From Gongronella butleri (Eukaryota; Mucoromycota; Mucoromycetes; Mucorales; Cunninghamellaceae), in contig JAIWZP010000084.1 in NCBI GenBank assembly GCA_025201375.1, positions 1 through 64,000 of the forward strand: DNA of 64,000 nt. Direction: 5' to 3'. Within the stretch, counting starts at the first letter, position 1. Every line of letters starts with the position of its first letter. The notes under the pieces are model-generated. The model was given only the letters and a program-made list of their open reading frames with translations. It made no database searches and had not been told where the DNA came from. Of the stretch, positions 10,319 to 20,262 are shown piece after piece. The position numbers were made by a program, and so were the translations under genes.

Positions 10319-12487
10319 ATGGCTATGGAATATCGCACTGAAACAGACACCTTTGGGGACATCCATGTGCCTGCCCATGCTTACTGGGGGGCGCAGACAC
10401 AGAGGTAAAAAAAAAAAAAAAAAGAGCATTGTTTTTTTTTTGCGTGTTTTGGGTCGGCCGTGTTGCCAATGGCCCGACGCGTCACCTGTGCCGCCGTGTG
10501 ACGAGGTGCATTTGGATTGACAGGGCTTGCGTAGGTCGCTTGAGAATTTCGCCATTGGTGGCGTGGGTGAACGCATGCCGCTGGATGTGATCCACGCCTT
10601 TGGTATCCTGAAAAAGGCCGCGGCATTGGTCAATGTCGAGTATGGTTTGGATCCCAAGATCGCCGATGCCATTGTCAAGGCCGCCGATGAGGTACAAAAT
10701 GCGGAACGGAACGGAAAAAAAAAAAAAAAAAACTTCTAATTCCTGCACTCCGAAATGGCACACTAGGTGATTGACGGCAAGTTGGACGATCATTTCCCAC
10801 TGTGCACGTTCCAAACGGGTAGTGGCACGCAGTCGCAGTAAGTAAAAGAACCCAATGGATAAAAAGAATGACACGCTTGACACGTTTTTCTGTTGGTTTT
10901 TTTTTTTTTTAGCATGAACGTCAATGAAGTGATTGCCAATCGTGCGACCGAATTGCTCGGCGGCAAATTGGGCAGCAAAGACCTTGTCCACCCCAATGAT
11001 CATGTCAACATGAGCCAATCGTCCAACGACTCGTAAGAAAAAGCAGGCGCAAGGTAAAAAGATGCATAAACTTTTGTTTTGTCCGTAGTTTCCCTACGGC
11101 GATGCACATTGCCGCTGTGCTTCAGGTGAACCAGAAGCTGCTTCCGGCAATTGGATTGCTGCGCGAGGCGCTGGAGGCCAAGTGGATCGAATTTGAGGAC
11201 GTGATCAAGATCGGACGCACGCATTTGCAAGATGCCGTGCCATTGACGCTCGGACAAGAGTTTTCTGGCTACGTGCAGCAGATGCAGGGTGCCCACGATC
11301 GCATTGAATACAGCCTTGGTGATCTTTACTATCTTGCTCAGGGTGGAACTGCCGTTGTAAGAATATTTCGAGCAAATTGCGCAAAATGTGATCATTTGAC
11401 CCACGTTTTTCTCTCTCTTTTCTTGTACAATAATAGGGCACCGGTCTGAACACGCGCAAGGATTTCGATGTCAAGGTGGCTGCAAAGATTGAGGAAATCA
11501 CTGGTCGCCCTTTCAAGACTGCTATCAATAAGGTAAGAAAAACAAGGCGAAAACGAGAGAAAATGGCATTTTCTAACGCGCTTTCTTTTCTTTTTCTTTT
11601 CTTTTTTCAGTTCGAGTCGCTTGCTTGCAATGACGCGCTTGTGCAAAGCCACGGCGCGCTGAACACAACTGCCGTGTCACTGATGAAAATTGCAAATGAT
11701 ATCCGTTTCCTTGGCTCTGGCCCACGCTGCGGCCTCGGTGAGCTGGAATTGCCCCAAAACGAGCCTGGGTCGTCCATCATGCCTGGCAAAGTCAATGCTA
11801 CTCAATGTGAGGCCGTCACCATGGTGTCCACTCAGGTCATGGGCAACAACACGGCCATCACCGTGGCAGGCTCCAATGGCCATTTCGAGGTACGAACCGA
11901 AATGACGCGTGCCCATTTTCCCTCGGAAAAGCGCGTCTGTTGCTTGGAAAAAAAGACGCGTCACAAGCCCATTGTTCCGCTAATTGACGCGGTTTTATCT
12001 TGTTTTCATAGCTAAACGTATTCAAACCCGTGATGATCCGATGCTACCTTCAATCGGTGCACATTCTTGCAGATGTGTGCGTGTCGTTTGCCAATCACTG
12101 CGTCCGTGGCATCCGCGCCAATCGCGATCGCATTGGCAAAATCATGAACGAATCTCTGATGCTTGTCACCGCATTGAATTCTCGGTAAGAATGATCATGA
12201 TCTGACGCGTAACCGTGCCTCATTTTGGCTCGCTTTCTTCATTTTGCATAGAATTGGCTATGACAAGGCCGCCAAATGTGCCAAAAAGGCACACGCCGAG
12301 GGTAAAAAGGGAGCATTTTAAGCTTTGGACTATTATTTGGCTAATATAATTTGCTTTTTTTTTTTTTTTTTTGTCTCTCGATGAATCAGGCACAACGCTC
12401 AAGGAAAGTTGCTTGGCGCTCGGGTATGTGACGGCGGAGCAATTCGATGAATGGGTGGATCCACGTAAAATGCTTGGCCCTTCCTGA
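10319..12487 (+). CDS. FUM1: fumarate hydratase, class II, 465 aa
   Basis: Homotetrameric enzyme that interconverts fumarate and L-malate. Ten exons: 10319-10404, 10535-10691, 10767-10837, 10913-11032, 11089-11356, 11437-11532, 11611-11889, 12012-12184, 12252-12301 and 12390-12487, totalling 466 in-frame codons. Diagnostic segments: [32 protein letters not shown], the catalytic-loop signature [16 protein letters not shown], and [10 protein letters not shown]. The usual Pro in KVNPTQ is Ala here, and the residue before MNVNEV is His (formed at a splice, CA plus C) rather than the common Asn. An in-frame TGA lies just before the ATG (10313-10315), so there is no N-terminal presequence in this exon. 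The protein starts almost directly at the catalytic core, as in cytosolic forms. Confidence 0.96.
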
Positions 12488-12636
12488 GCGCCTGTGATCC
12501 ATTTCAGGTGCAATTGAAGCGGCGTTACAAATAAAATAGTCGCCTTTCCTCGCTTGTCCATCAAACACGTCTTTTTTCCCTTTTTTTCATTCATCTCGTC
12601 TCCTCGATTGTTGCTCGTTTGTTTCTACTTTTTGCA

Positions 12637-14093
12637 ATGTATCAGCCAAATGGGAACAATGCCGGCTACGGCTATTATGATGAAGGAGCCAAATACGATC
12701 CGCCCTTTGCGTCAAAGTCGCCGCCTCCTTTGCAGCATCCGGTGCCTCAGCATCCTATTCCCAACTTTAGCAATGTGCAGACGCCCTCGCCCAATCTAGC
12801 GCATCAGCAGCAATATCATCCACAACACCAGCAACAGCAAGCGTACGCGCCGCCCATTGGCCAGCAAGGCTATGGCCAGCAGGTGCCACACCAGCAGCAA
12901 CAGCAGCAGCACCAGCAGCAAGCGTATGTGCCTGCCTTCAATGCCCAGCAATACGCCCCCGACCAAGGGTCGCCTAGCCACAACCACGCAAACAACTTTT
13001 ATTCGCAATTCCATCTCAATGACCCCGCTGCGCAAATGGGCATGCAATTCGCAGGATCGGCAATGGCTCAGGGCACCGCATACATGGAACGAAACGTAAG
13101 TTTTTTTTTCGCTTGAAATCACGCGCAATTGGCTCACTTTTTGGATTTTTCAGTTCAATCGCTGGGTGAACATGCAGGCCTTAAGGCACTACTTCAATGT
13201 TAACAACAAGTACGTCGTCAACAAGCTGAAATTGCTACTTTTCCCTTGGAAGCACACTGTAAGAGTCCCCTTTTTTTTCTTGTTTTCGGTGCCCATTGGC
13301 TGATCCCACTTTTGTTTAATTAGCCTTGGACGCGGTCAATAAGGCGCACAGAGACCGGCCAGATGGGTGGATACAAACCTCCTCGTGAAGATATCAATTC
13401 CCCTGATTTGTATATTCCAGGTAAAAAAAAAAAAAAAAAAAAAAAAGGAACACGTCCTTGATGCATGGATCAGCTGCTCATTCCGGCTTGTCATTTGTTA
13501 GTCATGGCCGTCGTCACCTATGTCTTGATGTGTGGCCTGGCAGCCGGCCGACAGGGCTCGTAAGTGTAGACGCGACGCGTCAAAAACGAAAAAAAAATTG
13601 TTTGGCTAACGCAATATTTTTGGCAGCTTCCATCCCGAGAAGTTGTACGTTGCTGGCTCCACGTCGATGGCGATTGTGTTTTTCGAAATCATGTTCACGC
13701 GTCTTGGCTGCTACTTTATGAATATACCTTTTGAGGCGTCGATGCTGGATCTGGTCGCGTACTATGGCTACAAGTTCGTTGGCATCATTGCTACCGACAT
13801 CACCAAGCTTGTCAGCGGCCCGGGATGGCACACGTGGGCCATCTTTTTCTACACCGGCTTCAGCATTGGCTTTTTCTTGGTAAAATATGCATGAAAACAG
13901 GGCAAAAGGCGCTAGAAATTGACGCCCTGGCTCTTTTTTTTTTCTTTTTTAGCTTCGATCCATGCGCTACGTGATCCTGCCCGACGCGTCGGCGGGCCCC
14001 TCGACGTTGAATCCTCAGCGCAAGCGTCGCATGTGGTTCCTTTTGATGATCGCCGGCCTCCAGATGGTCTACATGTTTTTCCTCGTCAATTAA
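12637..14093 (+). CDS. YIF1: YIF1-family ER-Golgi membrane protein, 370 aa
   Basis: Member of the Yif1 family, which partners with Yip1 in ER-to-Golgi vesicle traffic and Rab membrane association. Six exons: 12637-13095, 13154-13258, 13324-13420, 13502-13559, 13627-13879 and 13953-14093. The N-terminal 150 residues are Gln/Pro/Tyr-rich with polyglutamine tracts. The conserved core follows: RWVNMQALRHYFNVNNKYV, KLLLFPWKHTPWTR, then DLYIPVMAVVTYVLM at a splice. About five membrane spans occupy the C-terminal half, ending QMVYMFFLVN. At exon 4 two acceptors are possible; only 13501 keeps the known YIPVMA-type continuity. Length is typical apart from the Q-rich extension. Confidence 0.92.
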
Positions 14094-14233
14094 GCCTTGC
14101 TTCGTCCTTGTTTTGTATTTCCCCACACCACCTTCTCTTTGTCGCCCGTGAAACGAACCCCCTCCCCTTTTTTGCCGTTACAAATATAATAAAAAAAAAA
14201 AGTCGACCTTTAGTTGTACAATGGCTTTTTTTT

Positions 14234-16517
14234 TTAGTTATCGACTTGGTAGTCGTCTGCGGCCTCGGGCTCCTCCGGGGGTGGGGGCATGAACAGAGCG
14301 TCGTCGTCGCCCATGCACGCGGCAAAGATCGCGCGCGCTTCAAGCACGGCGCTGTCAAAATCCAAAGTGGCGTCTGGATCGCTGCACACTTGCACGTTGC
14401 GCGGCACCGCCGCTTGCACGTCGTCTCGATGTCGACTGCGCTGCTGGTATATCACGTCAAACAGAATTGCATCTGCGCGTATTTTTTAAAAAAAAAAATG
14501 TGTCAGGCAAACCTCGTGCAAATTACAAGCACATTTTCTTTTGTTTTTTTTACCTTGCTGCTCAGGGTCATCGGAAGAGGAGACCATGTCTGCCACGGCT
14601 TGCTTGAGCGTGCTGAGATCGGAGCGTGTCGTCAGGTACGTCACAACTAAAAATTTGGAGGAAAATGAGCATTATTGATATGGTTTTGATGATTTTTGCT
14701 TGCATTGATTGGCAGGGCACGCGTCCGTTTCGGAGCTTTGGTTTTGAATAAAGACCAAATCGCCATTGTCATCCTTTGGTGGCATGACGGACAGGCCAAT
14801 TGCACGCTCGCTGCCCGCATTTGTGAATTGAGCAAGCGGCTTGGACGAAACGATCATCGCCTTGGAGATCCAAGCACTGCGTAGCGGAGAAAAAAAAACA
14901 CGTCAGATGGTTTCGCACGCCACTGGGCGTCCAATGCCAACTTACGCATGCTCTGCATCGCCTTGCCATGCGCGTGGCAGGTAGTCGTAGCCCGTGATGA
15001 TATGGTCGGCTGTGAATTGCTGGCCATCGGCGGTGGTGATGCCTTTGCACACGCCCGTCGCGTCGCTGTCGTCGACAACAAACGAGCCCATCTTTTGCGC
15101 GAGAATGTAAATGCCGCCAAACACCGCGCAAATGCGGCAAAACGCCTGCGCAATCTCGCTGCCGCCGCCATACATTGTACACAGGTACGCGCCGCGCCCA
15201 AAGCGACCCATGGACGCCAGAAATACCTGCGTCCGCGCCAGACCTTCCACAGCACTCACTGTGGACAAAGAAAAAAAAAGTTAGACAAAGCCAATGTCGT
15301 GCACAAAAAAAAAAAAAAAAAAAAAAAAAAGGCACACGTTACTTACCATCGGATCTGGACAATGAGATGGCATGTACCACAGCACTTTGTAGCCTGCCAG
15401 TGATCTTGAATTTTGACTCGAGGAATTGCGTGTACGATAGCGTCTCGTGGCCTGTCACGTAAAAAAATTAAAAAAAAAATACGAATAAACGCGTCAAAGA
15501 AACGCGTATAATTCCTCTTTCGTGCGTCCTACCTTCTAGCAAAGTCTCATCCTTTGTGTCGGACATGGCAAAAGTGAGGAATTTCATCAATTTGCGCTTA
15601 TCCACAAGCGAAATGGTCTTGTTGGTAAACACGTCTTCTTTGGAACCAGGCACCTGTATGACAAATGTCGACATTTGAGCAAGAATGATTCTCTTGGCCG
15701 TTTCATTTTTACCTTTTTCAGCGCATGCTCGGCGTGGTCATAGACGAACATGTCGTCGACACTCTTGAATTCCATGTAGCGGCCAACGCCGCTGCGGATC
15801 AGGTCCTCGACGAGCTGGCCACGTGCTGTCAGCAGCTTGGGACACGTGTCGAGATTGTACTGGCGCGACGAAGCCAGACAGTCAACGAGCACTGCCAGCT
15901 GCGCGAGGTAAATCGCCCTGTCCCCATCATTGCCCATCGCGCTGAGCGTCGACTTCCATTGGTCGACGTACTGCGCCTTGTCCGACGCTGACAAACGCGC
16001 AAGCAGCTGCTGTTCCTGGTCGACGCTCGCGTCCTCATGGTCATCGTCATTCGTCGAATGTGCTGCTACACCGCCAATCTTGCCATTAGTGCCCAAATTG
16101 ATGCTTACATCCTTGAAACTGGACGCATAGCTCTCGGCATAGCGGATAGCCAGACCTGACTCGTTAAAAAACATGGTCCAGGTAAGTGTCGCGTCAAAAG
16201 TTTTGCAAAATGTGTCTTTACCATCAGCTTCCTTGCGATCTTGTTTCGACGAATCTACAAGTGCCTTCCAGTCCAGCAGCTGCTTGAACCCAAACACGCT
16301 CCAGCTAGATCCATATTGCTCATTGCTATCAAGATGGAGCACCTTCTTCCCGGCGCGTGAAAGGGACCTGAAAAAAAAAGGGAATCAGTCTCATTTCGGG
16401 CCACAGAGTGCAATGCTTGCATGCTCTACTGAATGTTTACCCTGCAACAATAGACTCTACAAGCCCCGTGCCCAAAACAATAGCGTCAAAGTGCGTTTCT
16501 TCTAGTCGATCGGCCAT
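14234..16517 (-). CDS. MRS6: Rab escort protein (REP/MRS6, GDI superfamily), 591 aa
   Basis: Presents Rab GTPases to geranylgeranyltransferase II. Eight exons: 16517-16441, 16367-15713, 15653-15533, 15451-15347, 15258-14946, 14876-14704, 14646-14554 and 14472-14234. The N-terminal dinucleotide-like motif DAIVLGTGLVESIVAGSLS is rebuilt across intron 1, followed by KKVLHLDSNEQYGSSW. Other GDI/REP blocks: CPKLLTARGQLVEDLIRSGV, GRYMEFK, YGGGSEIAQAFCRICAVFGG and ETDACPANQFVTYL. A long insert (about residues 75-160) before the CPKLL block is typical of REP rather than GDI, and the acidic C-terminus lacks a prenylation-like ending. The intron at 14647-14703 uses a GC donor; no GT donor keeps the frame. 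Start and all other junctions are canonical. Confidence 0.92.
14647..14703 (-). other. GC-AG intron in the Rab escort gene
   Basis: On the minus strand the exon ends ...CCAATCAAT and the intron starts GCAAGC and ends TTTTTAG, 57 nt long. Splicing here joins DACPANQ to FVTYL, a contiguous family-like segment. The only nearby GT (in GCGTGCCC) is in the wrong phase. GC-AG introns are a known minor class; this is the only one found in roughly eighty introns of this window. Confidence 0.8.
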
Positions 16518-16819
16518 TGTACACAAGAAAAAAAGTAGTAAGACGAAAAGAATGGAGACGCTCTCCTTCCGCAGGCTTCATTTTGTCATATTTCGAGCTC
16601 AGACAAACGCATCGGCATCTCGTGGTCTAAGAAATTTGTCCAGACTTTCGTTCCAAAATCCAAATGCACTGACAAGATTGAATTCCTTGCTTTGCACACT
16701 TTTTTCCAATGTACGTAATTCATTTCATTCTACAAGAAGCTACCGGTATCAAAGACTCTGACCTCTGAGTTTTGGCAGGCAGCGATGTTCACCTCGTTCG
16801 TGACAAATTGACAATGATC
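16518..16819. other. upstream region of the Rab escort gene
   Basis: About 300 bases before the repeat R2a. AT-rich, with a TACCGGTA word at about 16741-16748. Probably contains the REP promoter on the minus strand. No gene recognised. Confidence 0.35.
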
Positions 16820-17515
16820 GATGACCGCGACTACAGTACTTACGGAATTTCACTGGTATTGTATTTTGCTTTACATGCGGACAAAGCCAAAATCGCGACT
16901 TGAACACTCGCTGGCGACTCCAGAATTTTTTTTACAGCCTCCTCGCCCGCCGAAGAAAATGCGTCACGGCATGAACTACTACAGTAGTTTATGGCCAGTG
17001 CGCGGGTTGGGTCCGCGCGTCCGCCCGATTTTTTTGACACCGCAAATTCCAAAAACACCAAATTTGCTCCATTTTGCACTTATATCGCCGTCTACTTGGC
17101 TGATCCCGCTCAAAAACAGCTGCATCGCATTCAGCGCAAAATTTGCAACAAAAAATCTTAAACCCCCAAAGCGCTACGACCATTTTTGAAAAATTCAGGG
17201 GTCACACATTTAAATCCCAAAACCGGCCAATTTCGAACTCCGAGTGATCAATGCATCCCAAACAGGTAACTTCGACCATTTCCTATTGACACACAAAATG
17301 GCAGGTTGCCTCAACTTAAGAAAATTGTCCAAAGAGTGACGCATGAACGGCGATCGACTGACAAAAGTGCCTCCTACTTTGGCCAAGATTTTTTTTGCAA
17401 AAATTTAAGGTTTGACCCTTCCAAATTTAGGTACGTAAATTGCATGGAATTTTTTTTTACTGTATTTTTTTTGCAGGTTTTGTGCGCTGTAGAGTGGGCT
17501 GCAAGCTGGTGAAAT

Positions 17516-18028
17516 TGTCACGATCCCACTCGTGAAATGCCAATACCTTTTTTTTTTCTCCAGTCCTTTTCTTCCCCTGGTCCGCCCTTGTTCCGCTTTC
17601 CCTTCTCGCGTGCCCATTGGAACCCCGATCTGTCTGTGCGCAAGGCCGCAGACCAATTTGGCCTTGCCCCACATAAAAGACCCCGCCACTTTCCTTTTCC
17701 CCTTCCTTTCTTTTTTTTTTCTTCTCTTTTCTCTTCACTCTTCCAACACCCACTCGTTCCCTTGCCTCGCGGTGTTGCTGCCATCAATAAACCCACGTTT
17801 GTCCCAATAATGTCCAATCATGTGCACTCTTTCCGTCAAGGTCGGCGCCTCCGTGTCAAGGGAGTCGCCGCCCGCCGAGCTCAACGACGCGTTGCCCAAC
17901 AAGGCATTTTGGGCGATGCCAGAGACGCCCGACGCCTCATTAATCACTCGGCCGGTTCAATGACCACGACACTCCCCCCTCACCCCCAAGGACAGCGACA
18001 GCCTAGGGGATCGGATCGTGTCAGAAAT
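17516..18028 (+). mobile_element. 513-bp insertion inside R2a flanked by GAAAT
   Basis: Copies R2b and R2c run without a break from GGTGAAATGACCGATGC-like sequence, whereas R2a has 513 extra bases at that point. The pentamer GAAAT is present on both sides (17511-17515 and 18024-18028), as expected of a 5-bp target duplication. The insert looks like the 5' end of a gene: a CCCATTGG word, an ACATAAAAGA TATA-like word near 17670, a long C/T-rich leader, then an ATG. It has no terminal inverted repeats that I can see. Mechanism of insertion is unknown. Confidence 0.7.
17820..18028 (+). pseudogene. captured first-exon-like coding fragment
   Basis: From the ATG at 17820 one frame reads MCTLSVKVGASVSRES, then ELNDALPNKAFWAMPETPD, reaches a TGA at 17958-17960, and continues in the same frame with LTPKDSDSLGDRIVSEM up to the insert border. 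GC-rich third positions resemble the real genes of the window. I infer a broken 5' fragment of a host gene carried into the repeat. No family is recognised. Confidence 0.4.
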
Positions 18029-19735
18029 GACCGATGCAAAAAGTTAAAACCCTAGCTAGCGCCCTGCAAGTCATCCCATTAGATGCTTTGCTCCCCTGTT
18101 TTTTATTAAATCTGAAATAAAAATTGAGGGTTGACTAGACAGTTGTCGAGCAAATCGCCATTGAATTTTTTTGTTGAAAACGTGTATCGGTATTTCCTCC
18201 GCCAGTTTTGATCAGATCGCCATGAAACTTGTTTCACTCGGTGGAGATTCAGCAGCAGCATTTGACACGTTAAAAGCATTGTTATTGGTTATTTTTCCAG
18301 TTGTCGAGAAAAAAAGCAAGTTTGAAAATTGATCCAATGTTTGATCGACTTTTGCAAGCGGGCAACGTTCATCCATCGGGCAAGCAAACAATCAGGAAAT
18401 GACACCCGAGTGCACCACTTTCGATCGGTGCCATTTCACCGCGATCCACAAAATATTTTGAGAGAGTCGTGCCGGATTTGTGGAAATGTCAGAATTTTGG
18501 ATTCATCTGCACAATGATGACTCGGTCGACTCCTGGTTTGAACGGTTTTTCAAAAAGAGTCGCGTCGGTAAAACACTACGTATGTGTAGATTTTGGACCA
18601 TCCAACCATGATGATTTGTGGCATTTACTGTAATTCTGCATTTGTACAGTAAAAATGTCGAGATTTCGAATTCGTCTGCAAAACGATCCAGTCAATCTTG
18701 GGGTTTTATGTACTGTAGTGTTGTTGAATAAGGCGCGGCGAAATAGTCAAAAGGCAAAGGGTGGGAGGCAATCGATTCATGATTTGTGTTGGTCATCCAT
18801 GGATTTGTGCCAATTCTTGAAAACGGCGCATGCCACGAAAACGGCCCGATCAACATCTGGTTTTTTAGTTGTTTTTTCTCAGAGAGACGCTGAAAAAGCC
18901 GAGTGGCAAAGTTTGGCGATGATCGAATCATGATTTTACCGCGAAATAAATTTAACAAAAACGCGCTACAGCCAAATTTTCAGCAATGCCGTGCTTCCCG
19001 ACAAACCACATGATTGACCTTTGGATTTTTATTTTTTTCTGAGAAGAGAGGAGCACAACATCCACTACATGTAAAAGTTTCGTGGAGCTGCGATGAGTCC
19101 TTGGTGACGAAATCTTTTTTTTTCAAATTTAGAAAAAAAAAGGTGGGTCAGGTCAAAATACATCTGGAGGGTTCCCCGCTACTGTATGAGAGGCCCAGGT
19201 CTCTCAAATCCGTTTGGCAACCTACACATTGGACATCTGAGAGTCATATCATTTGGTGCATTGACCCGTTCTTTCTAAGCAAATCTGCAATAAAACTCTG
19301 AGGTCAATCAAGTTGTTTTCGAGGAACGGGCAATCAAAGCCAAATTTTAGAAAATGAATTTTCTGCATCACTTTTGGTCGTACGCTGGTGAAACTGGGTT
19401 CATCCGACAGAGAGTCGAATTCTGCATTTATTATCATAGCAGCACGCCATCATTTGTCTTGTCGGTTGCCGAGAAAAACGAAGCAGAAATGTTTGATTGG
19501 GCGTTGCAAGCGTACAAATGTTGCGTATCGGCGTTGCCGGGCACGCGGGCAGGGATAAAATGACCCCCTTGTGCGTGTCTTTCCACTTGTAAGGTTTAAA
19601 CCTGGTTGAATAGCAGCTAGACGCGCTGGAGACAAAATTGTGAATTCATGGAGCATTGTTAATTTTCTTGCCAACGGTCAAATCAACCCCGGTTTTTACA
19701 ACTGTTCTGAAAAGAGAGAGACCAAAATGCTCATA

Positions 19736-20065
19736 TGCCAAAATTTTATGGAGCTGCAAGCACTCGATGGTGCGCCACATCGATTTTCAAAAATGACGAT
19801 TTTGCATCGATTTTCCAAGGGGTACATGTTATGTCCAGAAGCTCAGAGGCCGATTTTAGGTATCTTTCAGTGATATTACGTACAATAGAACCTTTTATGA
19901 TATCAAAGATACAACGAGGTAGGAAAGCTATGTAGGACCGAGGGAGAACGAGAGAGAAAGAGAAAAGGGAGAGAAACGATGATATTATAGGGATATCATA
20001 CTGTATTATTATGATAGGTTGCTGCTCGCTGCCCCCCTGACAGTCGCCGTGGTTGTGTCAGAAAA

Positions 20066-20101
<36 letters not shown>

Positions 20102-20262
20102 CAATATAAAACTCGGCAGTGCACAAGTGGCTGCATACATATTTTAATTTTGGAAGGCATCTGGTTAAATCAAAAGGCATAATATACAAAGGAAGTGAGA
20201 AGAGGAGGGGGTGGGTGGGGAGTGGGGGGGGGGTAATCAAACAAGTACAAAAATTGGTCTAT
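19736..20262. other. repeat-like and simple-sequence spacer
   Basis: 19740-19860 shares words with R1 (TTTTCCAAGGGGTACA also near 5703). It is followed by a GA-rich stretch (19935-19975), a CATACTGTAT word near 19998-20007, and a run of about 35 A at 20067-20100. It ends in the 3' region of the carrier gene. No gene seen. Confidence 0.4.

Larger units (their letters stand above)
16820..19735 (+). repeat. long dispersed repeat R2, copy a (interrupted)
   Basis: Nearly collinear with 59395-61645 (R2c) and, for its first 600 bases, with 48350-48990 (R2b). Anchors are ATCAATGCATCCCAAACAGG (near 17250 and 59717), ATTTGTGTTGGTCATCCATG (near 18782 and 60708) and CATCTGAGAGTCATAT (near 19231). Relative to the other copies it carries a 513-bp insertion (17516-18028) and several 5-bp differences that create TACTGTA or TACAGTA. 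A short frame containing KNSxIAFxAKFATK is retained in all three copies, but the element has no recognisable transposase or polymerase. Identity to R2c is high by eye over most of its length. Homology fades at about 19735, after which a short stretch resembles part of R1. Confidence 0.8.

Noticed and set aside
16190..16260. Possible intron in the Rab escort gene at GATG/GTAAAG
   Set aside because: The only matching acceptor gives 62 nt and shifts frame; reading straight through keeps the downstream REP core open.
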